From Arthrobacter oryzae (GTDB taxonomy: Bacteria > Actinomycetota > Actinomycetes > Actinomycetales > Micrococcaceae): DNA of 64,000 bases. Numbering within the stretch: the stretch's first letter is position 1; each line of letters opens with the position of its first letter. The stretch spans positions 1 through 64,000 of the forward strand of contig NZ_JAUSSM010000010.1 in assembly GCF_030812315.1 (NCBI RefSeq). Direction: 5' to 3'. Made by a program: the position numbers and the translations under genes. The notes below the pieces were generated by a model that saw nothing but the letters and a program-made list of their open reading frames with translations, did no database searches and was not told where the DNA came from. This document shows, in pieces, positions 26,632 through 35,426 of the stretch.

Positions 26632-27610
26632 GACTTACCGAATCTGCCGACGGAACAGTGAAGTAATCCGCGCTGCCCGGGACGACGAGGGAGCGGTAGC
26701 CGTCATCGGGGATTCCGGCCATCGCAGTGCGAACGTTGACCGTGGGGGGCCCGGCGGTTCCCCACTGGTCCGACAGTTCCGGGGTCCGCTTCCAGGTGCG
26801 GCACAGCCAGCTGTCCTCATCAACCTGCGCAACTTCCGAGGTGTACTCACAAACCAAGCCAGCAGGGTCGGTGAAGTAGGAGAAGGTGTTATCCCCGGGA
26901 CCGTGGCGTCCCGGTCCCCACTGGGGGGCGATACCGTGGGTTTTGAGGGACCCGATACCACGCATGAAGTGGTCGATGCTCTGCATTTCGTAGGCCACAT
27001 GGTTAACTGCTGTCCACGGGGCCTGGTTGAAGGCGATGACATGGTGCTCGGAATTGCACCGGAGGAAGGACATCTGGTGCTCGGACCAGTCCGAGACCCG
27101 CATGCCCAGGACCTGGGTGTAGAAGGCGGTTGCCCGGTCAATGTCGATCGTGTTCAGCACGACGTGGGCAATTTTGCGCGGGATTGCCCGGCGTCCGGAT
27201 GGCTCCTGGCTGACGACCGCATGAACGTCAGCGGACAGCTCTACGAGCCTTCCCTCGGGGTCAACCAACTGCAGGCCGTATCCGCCGGCAGCGTCGTCCA
27301 GGGGTCCGGGTTCACGGAAGAGGGGAATACCCAGAGCAGCGAGCTTAAGGGCTGCCTGGTCCACCTCCTGGGGCGTGGCGAGGGCGAAGGCGACGCCGCC
27401 AAGCGCGTTCTGCTGGCCCTTTTCCAGCTTTAGAATGTGGTGCTCGGAGCCGGTCCCGCGGAGCCAGAAGCGGTCGCTGTCCTCCTCGACGGTGGAAAGG
27501 CCCCAGACCTCGTGGTAGAAATCCTTGGCACGTGCCGTTTCCGGTACCTTCAAGGACACCGAGCGAAGGGATCGCAACTTACAGACAGGCTCTGCTGCGA
27601 AGAAATTCAT
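26615..27610 (-). CDS. type I extradiol dioxygenase (VOC superfamily)
   Basis: This 331-residue two-domain VOC protein has the length of type I extradiol dioxygenases. The metal ligands are visible in the C-terminal domain: His149 (KIAHVVLNT), His204 (AVNHVAYE) and Glu255 (LVCEYTSE). It should open a catechol-type ring next to the hydroxyls using Fe(II) or Mn(II) and O2. It is flanked by the hydrolase expected to act next and by the Rieske reductase. Whether the substrate is a catechol, gentisate-like or heterocyclic diol cannot be told from sequence alone. Confidence 0.88.
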   Translation of the reverse strand: MNFFAAEPVCKLRSLRSVSLKVPETARAKDFYHEVWGLSTVEEDSDRFWLRGTGSEHHILKLEKGQQNALGGVAFALATPQEVDQAALKLAALGIPLFREPGPLDDAAGGYGLQLVDPEGRLVELSADVHAVVSQEPSGRRAIPRKIAHVVLNTIDIDRATAFYTQVLGMRVSDWSEHQMSFLRCNSEHHVIAFNQAPWTAVNHVAYEMQSIDHFMRGIGSLKTHGIAPQWGPGRHGPGDNTFSYFTDPAGLVCEYTSEVAQVDEDSWLCRTWKRTPELSDQWGTAGPPTVNVRTAMAGIPDDGYRSLVVPGSADYFTVPSADSVSHAAAH

Positions 27611-27637
27611 GGGGCTACCTTCTTACTTTTCGAGGGT

Positions 27638-28672
27638 TTAGAGATCAAGAATCAGTTCGGCCGAACGGCAACGCGAGACGCATACGAACATGGATTTGTT
27701 TGCGGCCTGCTCGGCCTGGGTGAGGAGAAAATCACGGTGCTCCACGTCGCCGCTGATGACGCGTGTTTCGCAGGTGCCGCAGATTCCTTCAGCGCAGGAG
27801 CTGGGAACGTCGATGCCTGCGTTGTTGAGGGCATCAAGCACAGATACGTCAGGCCCGACGGGGATGCGTTGGCCGGTGCTGTTGCACACCACGTCAAATG
27901 CTGATTCGCTCTCCACCGGGACAGCAACTTTTTCTGGTGCCTTGAACCGCTCGATTCGAAGCTGCGCTTCGTCCTGCATGGCCCCGGCAACGGCTTTCAG
28001 CAGCGGTTCCGGACCACAGGCGTAAACCAGTGCATCCGGGCTCAGGGTTCCGACAGCGGCGGCCAGGTCAGGGTAGCTGCCGTTGGCTTCGTCGTCGGCG
28101 TGGATGGTGATCCGGTCCTGGGGCAGGGTGTCGATCTCGGGAAGAAAGGCCATACTGGCGCGGGACCGGCCGGTGTAGAGCAGTGACCAGTCCGCGCCTG
28201 CTGCGTGCAGTTGCCGCGCCATGGAGATGATCGGGGTGATGCCGATCCCGCCGGCGACCAGCACGTAGCGTCCGGCGTCTTCGAGCGCGAAGTTATTACG
28301 CGGGCCTTCTACCTTAAGGAGTGCTCCCACCGGTAGACCCTCATGGACATGTTGGCTGCCGCCGCGTGAGTCGGGAGTCCGGAGCACAGCTACCGTCCAG
28401 CTGGTCGAATCCAGCGGATCGGAGCATAGCGAGTACTCGCGTATGAGCCCGTTGGGCAGGTGAAGGCTCAGGTGGGAACCGGGCTGCCATTGGGGCAGCT
28501 GTGCTCCGGACGGGTCAGCGAAGGTAACGCTGGTTACCCCGTCCGATTCCCATGTTTTTTGCTGGACCCTCAGGGTCCGTGCGGTGGGCTCACCGGTCAT
28601 TGCCCGGTCAGTGGTCGGATTCTGCCGGGTTGATTCTTCCGGTCCCCGTGCGTTCAAAATGGCGGTAGTCAT
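27638..28672 (-). CDS. VanB-type ferredoxin reductase (FMN/NAD/2Fe-2S)
   Basis: This is a 344-residue one-chain reductase. The N-terminal flavin domain has REYSLCSDP. The NAD-binding domain has LVAGGIGITPIISMARQL. The C-terminal plant-type ferredoxin domain has its cluster ligands at Cys293, Cys298, Cys301 and Cys331. Such phthalate dioxygenase/vanillate demethylase reductases pass electrons from NAD(P)H to a Rieske oxygenase, here surely the one at 20524-21612. It lies 3 bases from the next gene upstream, inside the operon. Confidence 0.93.
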   Translation of the reverse strand: MTTAILNARGPEESTRQNPTTDRAMTGEPTARTLRVQQKTWESDGVTSVTFADPSGAQLPQWQPGSHLSLHLPNGLIREYSLCSDPLDSTSWTVAVLRTPDSRGGSQHVHEGLPVGALLKVEGPRNNFALEDAGRYVLVAGGIGITPIISMARQLHAAGADWSLLYTGRSRASMAFLPEIDTLPQDRITIHADDEANGSYPDLAAAVGTLSPDALVYACGPEPLLKAVAGAMQDEAQLRIERFKAPEKVAVPVESESAFDVVCNSTGQRIPVGPDVSVLDALNNAGIDVPSSCAEGICGTCETRVISGDVEHRDFLLTQAEQAANKSMFVCVSRCRSAELILDL

Positions 28673-28675
28673 GAT

Positions 28676-29023
28676 TCACTCCTGGCCCCGGTGGGCAATG
28701 GCTTCAATTTCCACCGTGGCGCCGTATGGCAGCGCGGAAACTTCAACGAACGTCCTGGCCGGTCGAGGAGCGGTGAAGAGCTGTTCGTAGTGGCTGTTGG
28801 CTTCTTCGCGCAGGGTCAGGTCCGTGACGAAGTAGGTGGTTTTGACGATGTCCTGCATGGACATGCCAATGGTCGCCAACCGCTCCGAGAGCCTGGTTGT
28901 AGCGGCCTCAATGGCCTCGGTTCGGCCGCTGACCGGCGTGTAGTTTTCGTCAACGGACAACGCCCCGGACACGAAGCCGAAACCGCCGGCCTGGTATGCC
29001 GGACTGTAGGGGTGAGCACTCAC
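28676..29023 (-). CDS. RidA-family protein 2
   Basis: This is a 115-residue RidA superfamily protein. The start is set at GTG 29023, because AAAGG lies 7 bases upstream; longer in-frame starts would overlap the ALDH gene. Family blocks are GGFGFVSGALS and ARTFVEVSALPYGATVEIEA. It probably hydrolyses an imine/enamine intermediate or binds a pathway ligand. The second RidA at 19809 is clearly divergent, so the two are not a recent duplication. Confidence 0.85.
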   Translation of the reverse strand: MSAHPYSPAYQAGGFGFVSGALSVDENYTPVSGRTEAIEAATTRLSERLATIGMSMQDIVKTTYFVTDLTLREEANSHYEQLFTAPRPARTFVEVSALPYGATVEIEAIAHRGQE

Positions 29024-29067
29024 TGACTTGCCTTTCGTGGGGGATGGATTGGAATATGCTGCGGATT

Positions 29068-30630
29068 TCATGCGCCGGCCCAAGGCAATGGGGCGCCGGA
29101 AAGGTCGACATATATGCTCTTTTGGTGCATGTAGGAGCGGATACCGTCCCTGCCTTTTTCGGTGCCCAGCCCGCTTTCTTTGATGCCGCTGAAGGGTGTG
29201 GCGATGCTGAATTGCTTGTACGTGTTGATCCAGACGGTGCCCGCGGCAACGGCGCGCGCGATGCGCCAGGCCCGCCGGTAGTCGGCCGTCCAGATGCCGC
29301 AGGCCAGACCAAACACACTGTCGTTTGCCTGGGCCAGCAGGTCAGTTTCATCATCAAAGGGAAGAACTACAGCCACGGGACCGAAGATCTCCTCCTGGCA
29401 GATCAGGTCGGAGTTGGCCACGCCGGCAATGATGGTGGGCAGGTAGTATGCGCCCTGCTGCAGTTCCGGCTCCGCTGGCCGTGCGCCGCCGCACAGGATT
29501 TGTGCTCCGGCCGCCCGCGCATCCTCAACCATTTTTTCAACGGAGTCCCTGTGGGCGTGGGCAACAAGAGGTGCCACTTGTGTGCCCGGGTCGGTTCCTG
29601 GCCCCACCCGCAGGGCTTTGGCTCCTTCCACTACGCGTGCCAGCACGGTGTCATAGATGGCCCTCTGGATGAACACCCGCGAACCGGCGATGCAGCTTTG
29701 GCCGCTGGAGGAAAAGATTCCGTAAAGCACCCCGGCAACGGCTTGATCCAGATCCGCGTCCGAAAAGATGATGGTTGGCGATTTTCCGCCCAGTTCCAGC
29801 GTGATCGGCATGATTTTCTCAGCTGCGATGCGGCCCAGCTGTCGCCCGGTCGAGGTGCCGCCGGTGAAGGAAACCTTGCCGACTTCCCTGTGCCGTGCCA
29901 GAGCGTCCCCGACGGTCCTTCCCGGACCGGGAAGCACCGAAAGCAGGCCCGAGGGCAGTCCAGCCTCGTCACAGATCCTTGCCAGCAGCAGCGACACCCA
30001 GGGTGCCCACACCGGCGGTTTGATAATGACGGCGTTGCCCGCGGCAAGGGCCGGAGCAACCTTTTGCGCGTCGCTGGCAATGGGGGAGTTCCACGGTGTA
30101 ATGGCAGCCACCACACCGATGTGCTCATAGGTGGAGATACTCAGGTAGTCACCCCGCGGCGGGGTTAACGCATCCTCCATGGTTTCAAGGGCCGATGCGG
30201 TGAAACGGAATGTGGCCGCAGCGCTCATGGCCAACGCCCGCGTTTCCTTGAGCGTTTTACCCGTGTCCTGGGTTTGAAGAACAGCGATCCGGTCAGCGTT
30301 GGCTTCAAGAGCCGAACCGATCCTGTGCAAGACAGCTGCGCGTTCGTGCGGTAGCTTACGGGCCCAGCCGGACTCCGCAATGGCCGCCAGGCCTGCCGCG
30401 ACCGCCACATCGACATCGTCAACAGTGGCACCATGGAGCGTTGCGAAGACCTCAGAAGTTGCGGGATTGACGGACTCGATCAGTGCCCCTGCGCCCCGGC
30501 CCCAGACGCCGCCAACGTAAATCTCGTCCAGCGTATCGATGCCCGGTTCAAAGCCGCGGAAGGGGATATATCCTTCGGAGTCTGTACCGGCCGGCCGTTC
30601 CACGATGCCCGCGCTGCTCTGCGTTGTCAT
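29068..30630 (-). CDS. NAD-dependent aldehyde dehydrogenase
   Basis: This is a full-length 520-residue ALDH with catalytic Cys313 (SSSGQSCIAGS), Glu279 (LELGGKSP) and Asn181 (TPWNSP). It should oxidise a semialdehyde from ring cleavage to the acid; 2-hydroxy- or 2-aminomuconic semialdehyde dehydrogenases are relatives. It is the first gene of the long leftward operon and so closest to the regulated promoter at 30738-30767. The 45-residue N-terminal extension is longer than usual. Confidence 0.92.
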   Translation of the reverse strand: MTTQSSAGIVERPAGTDSEGYIPFRGFEPGIDTLDEIYVGGVWGRGAGALIESVNPATSEVFATLHGATVDDVDVAVAAGLAAIAESGWARKLPHERAAVLHRIGSALEANADRIAVLQTQDTGKTLKETRALAMSAAATFRFTASALETMEDALTPPRGDYLSISTYEHIGVVAAITPWNSPIASDAQKVAPALAAGNAVIIKPPVWAPWVSLLLARICDEAGLPSGLLSVLPGPGRTVGDALARHREVGKVSFTGGTSTGRQLGRIAAEKIMPITLELGGKSPTIIFSDADLDQAVAGVLYGIFSSSGQSCIAGSRVFIQRAIYDTVLARVVEGAKALRVGPGTDPGTQVAPLVAHAHRDSVEKMVEDARAAGAQILCGGARPAEPELQQGAYYLPTIIAGVANSDLICQEEIFGPVAVVLPFDDETDLLAQANDSVFGLACGIWTADYRRAWRIARAVAAGTVWINTYKQFSIATPFSGIKESGLGTEKGRDGIRSYMHQKSIYVDLSGAPLPWAGA

Positions 30631-30737
30631 CCTCAGGGTCCACCAATCTTTATAGTCACTCAGGCTGCCGCCGAAGTTGTTCGCGGCTATCCCCGCAGTC
30701 GCGGAAGCGACCGGAATGTGAACTAGGTCATGTCAAA

Positions 30738-30767
30738 GAATAACAGCACTAAGATACTTTGTGTCAA
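30738..30767 (-). promoter_or_regulatory. promoter of long catabolic operon with operator half-site
   Basis: Leftward, TTGACA (30762-30767) and TTATTC (30738-30743) are 18 bases apart. The half-operator TAAGATA (30750-30756) sits between them; its partner half is degenerate. The 415-base gap (30631-31045) is the shared divergent control region for the ALDH operon and the MFS importer. Confidence 0.5.
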
Positions 30768-30779
30768 GGCAGTGGGGTC

Positions 30780-30808
30780 TTGACCTTTAAGGGCTAAGGA
30801 GATAGAAC
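30780..30808 (+). promoter_or_regulatory. candidate promoter for MFS importer
   Basis: TTGACC (30780-30785) and TAGAAC (30803-30808) with a 17-base spacer point right. The leader to the ATG at 31046 is about 230 bases and contains GC-rich dyads around 30853-30875 and 30970. Confidence 0.35.
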
Positions 30809-31045
30809 TAACACATTGCCATGATCTTCACCACACTTGAGCACCTCGCTAGCGCCCGCCTACGTGGGCGGGCTGACGGTGAGAAAGCACGTGTCGTGCG
30901 TGAACGGAGAAACCGTCATGATGTAGCAGCGGGCGACGACGCCTGGGCCTCGTCCACGACCTTGACTCCCGAGCCGCCTACGGGCGGGTGGCATGCCCCC
31001 GCTTCGAGACTGTATTCGAAGCCCTCACAACCTTAAGGATGTCCA

Positions 31046-32326
31046 ATGGACACGATGAGCGAACCCAAGAAGCAGGAAGAGACCAAACCGAATTGGTGGG
31101 TACTTTGTCTCGCATGTGCGGCCATAGTGCTCGATGGATACGACACGGTCGCGCTGGGCGTGTCCATACCGGCGATTGCCAGGGACTGGGGTGTTGCACC
31201 CTCGCTCTTCACTCCTGCGCTTGCGCTGACCAGCGCTGGAGTGGCCCTGGGGTATCTGGCGGTAGGGCGCCTCGTGGCCAAGATGGGCACCAGAAACGTC
31301 ATTTTTTCGGCGGTCGTGGTGTTCACCCTGGGTTCGTTGCTGACAGCGTGGTCGGATTCGATTCTGCAGCTGACGATTTTGCGATTCGTGACCGGCCTGG
31401 GACTGGGTGCCGTGCTGCCAGCCGCTGTCGCCCATGCGACCGCAGTCAATCCCGCTCGGTTGCGTCAATCGATTGCGGTGGTCGTGATGACGGGCATCTC
31501 CCTCGGGGCGCTCATCGCGGGGTTGGCCGGGAGCGGTATCGTGGGCGCACTGGGGTGGGAATGGGTGTTCATTACCGGAGCTATCGCTTCTGCTGTGCTT
31601 CTGCCGTTCCTGTGGTTTGGACTCTCCGCCAGCCACGTATCGAGCACGCCCATCGATGCGGCCGAGGCCAAGCACCATGCGTCGGTGGCGCGCCTGTTCG
31701 ATGCTTCCGTACGAAGCAGAACCCTCCTCCTGTGGGCTTTTTCGTTCCTCATCTTTGCCTCGTTCTACGTGTTCTCTTCGTGGTTGCCAACACTGCTCAC
31801 CAGCTACGGCTTCAGTGCCGGCCTAGCACCACTGGGATCGGCGGCCCTGGGCATAGGAAGCATCATCGGTGCCGGCGTACTAATCCTCGCATCGCGTCGA
31901 TTCCGGATGACGTCCGTCCTGGCTGGAACCTCGGCAGCAGCGATCGTGTTCCTTGTCATCTCTGCATTCCTCGGCCCGGACAAAGCGCTGCTGCTGATGG
32001 TCTTTGGTGGCGTCGGCCTCGGACTTCAGGCCGGCATGATCGGCCAGGCCGCGGTGGCAGTGACGCTGTATCCCCAAGCAACGGTGACCGCCGGTATCGG
32101 CTGGGCGGCTTCAATGGGCCGACTCGGATCGGTTGTCGGCCCGATTTTCGGCGGCGTCCTCATCGGGCTCGGCGTGGATACCAGCATCATCGTTCTCTCA
32201 GTATGCGTGCCCGTGATCATCGCTTTGGTATTGGTGCTGATTCTAGGACGGATCACAGCAGCCAAAGCGACGGTTCCGACGTCATTACAGCCGGCGAAAT
32301 CGCCCCTCACCGCGCCTCGGACCTAG
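31046..32326 (+). CDS. MFS aromatic acid:H+ symporter (AAHS/PcaK-like)
   Basis: This 426-residue, 12-TM transporter belongs to the aromatic acid:H+ symporter branch of the major facilitator family. The hallmark DG-Y-D motif in TM1 (LDGYDTVALGVSIPAI) is seen. The TM2-3 loop has the MFS signature GRLVAKMGTRN. Such proteins import benzoate-type acids. AAGGATG lies 6 bases before the ATG. It diverges from the catabolic operon and shares its control region, so the pathway substrate is probably an aromatic carboxylate taken up from outside. Confidence 0.92.
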   Translation: MDTMSEPKKQEETKPNWWVLCLACAAIVLDGYDTVALGVSIPAIARDWGVAPSLFTPALALTSAGVALGYLAVGRLVAKMGTRNVIFSAVVVFTLGSLLTAWSDSILQLTILRFVTGLGLGAVLPAAVAHATAVNPARLRQSIAVVVMTGISLGALIAGLAGSGIVGALGWEWVFITGAIASAVLLPFLWFGLSASHVSSTPIDAAEAKHHASVARLFDASVRSRTLLLWAFSFLIFASFYVFSSWLPTLLTSYGFSAGLAPLGSAALGIGSIIGAGVLILASRRFRMTSVLAGTSAAAIVFLVISAFLGPDKALLLMVFGGVGLGLQAGMIGQAAVAVTLYPQATVTAGIGWAASMGRLGSVVGPIFGGVLIGLGVDTSIIVLSVCVPVIIALVLVLILGRITAAKATVPTSLQPAKSPLTAPRT

Positions 32327-33242
32327 CGTAGACCCTGCCCTGCACTGCCCTTTCGACACCCAACCGTAGGGGCAGTGCAGGAGGTTGAATCCTAATACCC
32401 CTGCCGTCAGTGGAAAGCCTCCCAGGACGCACCTAGGGAAAGAAGAAGAAAGTCATGGCGCGCGGCCCACAGAACCACGGCCATGGTCAACACCGTCGCG
32501 CGGGAGACCGAGAAGTAGCACTACCCGCACCACTCGACGTTGGATTGGCAGGCACCCCGCTAGCGTGCGCATCGAGGATCTGGCGTAAGTAGAGCTGGCG
32601 TGCCATGGGCCAGCAACGAGTTCGGCTTGCTGCCGCTCTGGGCGTGCTGGGCGCTGGCACCCCTCTGAGTAAGTGCTGCTAGGCAGTGTGGCCAGCGAAA
32701 GCGAGGGAGGGCCGAGTGATTCCGGGACGGAAGTTACTCTTCTTGAGGGATCCTCATTCTGCATCTCTGCGGCGAGCGACGACATGACAAGGGCCGGACG
32801 CATGGAGCTTCTTCAAGGACACCCGCTTCATCGCGGAACGGAACCTGACCATCAATGGCGGCTCTATCGAAGCGCTGTCCGTTGCGACACCACAGCCTAC
32901 CGCGCGAAGTTTGTCGGGAGGGCCGCCAGCAACGGAGGGATGGACAGTCCGTTGCTGATCGAACGCGAACGAATCCTCGGAACCGGTCTGACTGAGACTG
33001 TAAACGTCCGCAACTACTCCTGGGACATCGTTTTCGTTGCGCCTCGCTGCATGTGACAATTAGCCATACTAATTAGCTCCGCTAACCATTATTGCGCGGA
33101 TCATCGACTCTCATCCTCGGAGTAGTCCGAGGGTGCTGCTAGTCAGCTCCTCGGACTCGTGCACCAACGCCGACCCAGCCCCGGTCCCGGCCCGGCCGGT
33201 TCGTTTTCCTTGGCCATCCGATACTTGCCACCTTCTTCATAT
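32327..33242. other. no confident gene
   Basis: About 900 bases. A plus-strand stretch at roughly 32808-32950 reads FFKDTRFIAERNLTINGGSI and on, protein-like but without a start, so it is probably a relic. The rest holds only short competing frames. The right end contains the promoter region of the flavin reductase. Confidence 0.45.
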
Positions 33243-33260
33243 TATCTTAGACTTAAGATA
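33243..33260. promoter_or_regulatory. MarR-type operator, site 3 (perfect palindrome)
   Basis: TATCTTA-GACT-TAAGATA is a perfect 7+7 dyad, extended on the right by GTT to give AACTATCTTA in reverse. It lies 68 bases before the flavin reductase start and is the best copy of the motif shared with sites 1 and 2. Confidence 0.7.
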
Positions 33261-33327
33261 GTTCAATCTAAGGGACATCTGATTGACCAAGCATCGCTTT
33301 CCGGGTCTTGGGCTCGAAGGAGACAAC

Positions 33328-33837
33328 ATGACTATCGTCACCGAACACCCCCGCACCATCGATCCCCAGCAGGTCCGGGAGGTCATGTCCAAAGTGCCCA
33401 CGGGCGTGACCGTCATTGCGGGTGGGCCCGGACTTACCGGTGAACGCGCCGCCATGATCGTTGGATCATTCGTTTTCATTTCCGTCGAGCCCTGCTTGGT
33501 TGGTTTCTTCGTTGGCCACGGCTCGTCAAGTTGGCCAAAGCTCAAGGAGGCCACAGTGCTTGGCATCAGCACCCTGTCCGCAAGCCAGACGCAGTTCTGC
33601 CGCAAGCTCGGAAAAAAGGAAGCGGACCGCTTCGCCGAGCATTTCTGGAACGAGGGCCTATACGGCGCACCACTAGTCGCCAGTTCACTCACGGCCATGG
33701 AATGCCAGATCGAAAACGTCACGTCCGTCGGTGACCATGACTTCGTTCTGGCCCGTGTCCTCGATCTCAGCGCCGGAAGCGCCGCCGACCCTCTTATCTT
33801 CCAAAATCATGAGTTCTCCGGGCTCCTTCGCCACTGA
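33328..33837 (+). CDS. flavin reductase-like FMN-binding protein
   Basis: This is a 169-residue protein of the HpaC/flavin reductase family. The start is ATG 33328, with GAAGGAG 6 bases upstream; the open frame back to 33283 lacks such a site. Typical blocks are MSKVPTGVTVIAGG and FVFISVEPCLVGFFVG, where most reductases have S-L-x-P. It would supply reduced flavin to a two-component monooxygenase, but none is in the window. It could also work as a flavoprotein in its own right. The perfect MarR-type operator upstream ties it to the island. Confidence 0.85.
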   Translation: MTIVTEHPRTIDPQQVREVMSKVPTGVTVIAGGPGLTGERAAMIVGSFVFISVEPCLVGFFVGHGSSSWPKLKEATVLGISTLSASQTQFCRKLGKKEADRFAEHFWNEGLYGAPLVASSLTAMECQIENVTSVGDHDFVLARVLDLSAGSAADPLIFQNHEFSGLLRH

Positions 33838-33867
33838 CTCGACAGGACTTTGAGCCACTGGATCCTG

Positions 33868-33896
33868 CCCACGCTTTGCTGATGCCGAAGCGTGGG
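33868..33896 (+). terminator. hairpin after flavin reductase
   Basis: CCCACGCTT and AAGCGTGGG form a perfect 9-bp stem with an 11-base loop, 30 bases after the stop. There is no T-run, so termination may be imperfect. Confidence 0.55.
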
Positions 33897-34080
33897 GCCT
33901 GACGCCGGCGCCCTGCCTGCGTCGGGTATTCCGGACGGCCAGGCGGTTTTGCCGCGGTGTTGGGCTTGAGTGGAACCCTCTCAGTCGGGTCTCCTAAACG
34001 CCGATAACGGACGTTTCGTCACAACGGGGGAAGCCCCTCCTGACGCGCGCTTTCTGGAGCTGGAATATGGCAAAAAGAGA

Positions 34081-34577
34081 GTGTGGACAATGTCCACATT
34101 TATAGCTTCGGACTGGGCTGTACATCGGTCGGATCGGGCCGGATTCCGCATGATTCCCGGAGATCCCAATGATTGCAGGGGCGGGAATGCAGTTCGAGTC
34201 CCACCTCGGGCACAGCATATCCCCTCGTCAGAGGGGTTTTTGCTTTAACGTGTTGACATGGCTTGTGGTGGCGTCCCTCTGACGCTAGGTGCGCGGGCTG
34301 TGGCCTGGCCGCCGCGGAGCCTATTCAGGTGTGTGGGTGGCGGGTTCAAGTCCCTAGCTGGTGTGCCTTCCGCCTGCTGTGGTGGGTTAGATGCTTGCTC
34401 GTTCCGGTTTGTCTGGTTGGTCGTGGGTGGCCAACACCTATTCATGGTCGGGAGCGGCGGGTACGACATGACGTCGCAGACTCCTGTACGAAAATTTTCT
34501 TGGCGGGCTCCTCTAAGACCTCACGGAGCCCTAAGTGCTCGTTTTTCTGCCAAAGTGGGTGTGGACACTGTCAACAC
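34081..34577 (+). repeat. non-coding module, copy B (att-like, short)
   Basis: This copy holds the palindrome GTGTGGACAATGTCCACAT (34081-34099, one arm mismatch), the tRNA-Leu-like 3' end (34192-34212), the terminator (34221-34240), the half-site GTGTTGACA (34250) and the second palindrome GTGTGGACACTGTCAACAC (34559-34577). The 478-bp spacing matches copies A and C. The 700-bp tail found in A and C is absent. It also has GGGTTCAAGTCCC (34342-34354), which looks like another tRNA T-arm. Confidence 0.85.
34192..34212 (+). other. tRNA-Leu-like 3' end, copy B (att core)
   Basis: GTTCGAGTCCCACCTCGGGCA is identical to the cores in copies A and C, although the flanking bases have diverged. The T-stem 5' half is missing, so no functional tRNA is encoded. 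Confidence 0.6.
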
Positions 34578-35426
34578 TTATGTCTGCTTTAGGGGAATCC
34601 TTCCTGGGACGTAAGGCATGGAAGGGAATCTCGGATCACGAGGCATATGGAGGTCTGAAGCCGCGGGGGAGGGAGTCAGCGACCATGAGAATCAGAGCGG
34701 CAAACATCGAAGCTGACGTGGCTTCGAATCGTACAAAGCAGTCTGGGGAGTGGGGCGCCATGACTAACTGGATTGGACCTGACCTCGGACACCTTAAATG
34801 GTTGGCCGGAGGGCAGATGCTCGCGGTGTAGCCGCTCGGTAACCAGCCTCACTTCGCTTTGCAAGTTTCGCTAGCTTTTGGCCCGTCAGCTTTGGGTGTA
34901 CTTGAAATGTGAGACGCACCGAGCCTGGCGACGCTGATCTTAAGACAGCGTCCCGCGGTTCCGGGTACGTACTCCAAGGCGTGAAGCGTCGTGCGTGCTA
35001 GCTCAGGCCAACCGAAATTGATTCCAGAAGCGGCCCGCTTTATAGCCGGCCCACCAATGGCCGGTGAGCTGGAGGGCTTGTGCAGGAAACTGGTCAGCGT
35101 CCCGGCCGGGATCGCTTCTATTGCCCGTAAGATGCGTCTTCACAGTCCCGAGCTAGACGATATGAGGGGAGTGATGGGGCTGCCGTGGGCAGGGGTCCGG
35201 TCCTTCTGGAGTCCATTATCGCCCGGCGGATCCGGGCCGCGAGCGTGGGGGCGGCGGGTTTTGTTCATGGGGCCGATGCGTTCCGGATCCTGTCGCCGGG
35301 CGGTGTTGGCCTCTGTCAGAAGGACCTGGCGAGTTGGGCTGGAACCTTCTCTTCAAGATGACGTGGGTTGTCCCCAGACTTAATCCATTGGGGCAGAGCC
35401 ACATTTGAAGTTTGGAGGTTCCAGCT
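34578..35426. other. intergenic, with probable IS110 left end
   Basis: No gene is recognised. A GACGCTG/CAGCGTC hairpin lies at 34930-34952. The last 200 or so bases, ahead of the IS110 transposase, are its left non-coding region. In IS110 elements this region encodes the bridge RNA that guides insertion, but its boundaries were not defined here. Confidence 0.4.
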
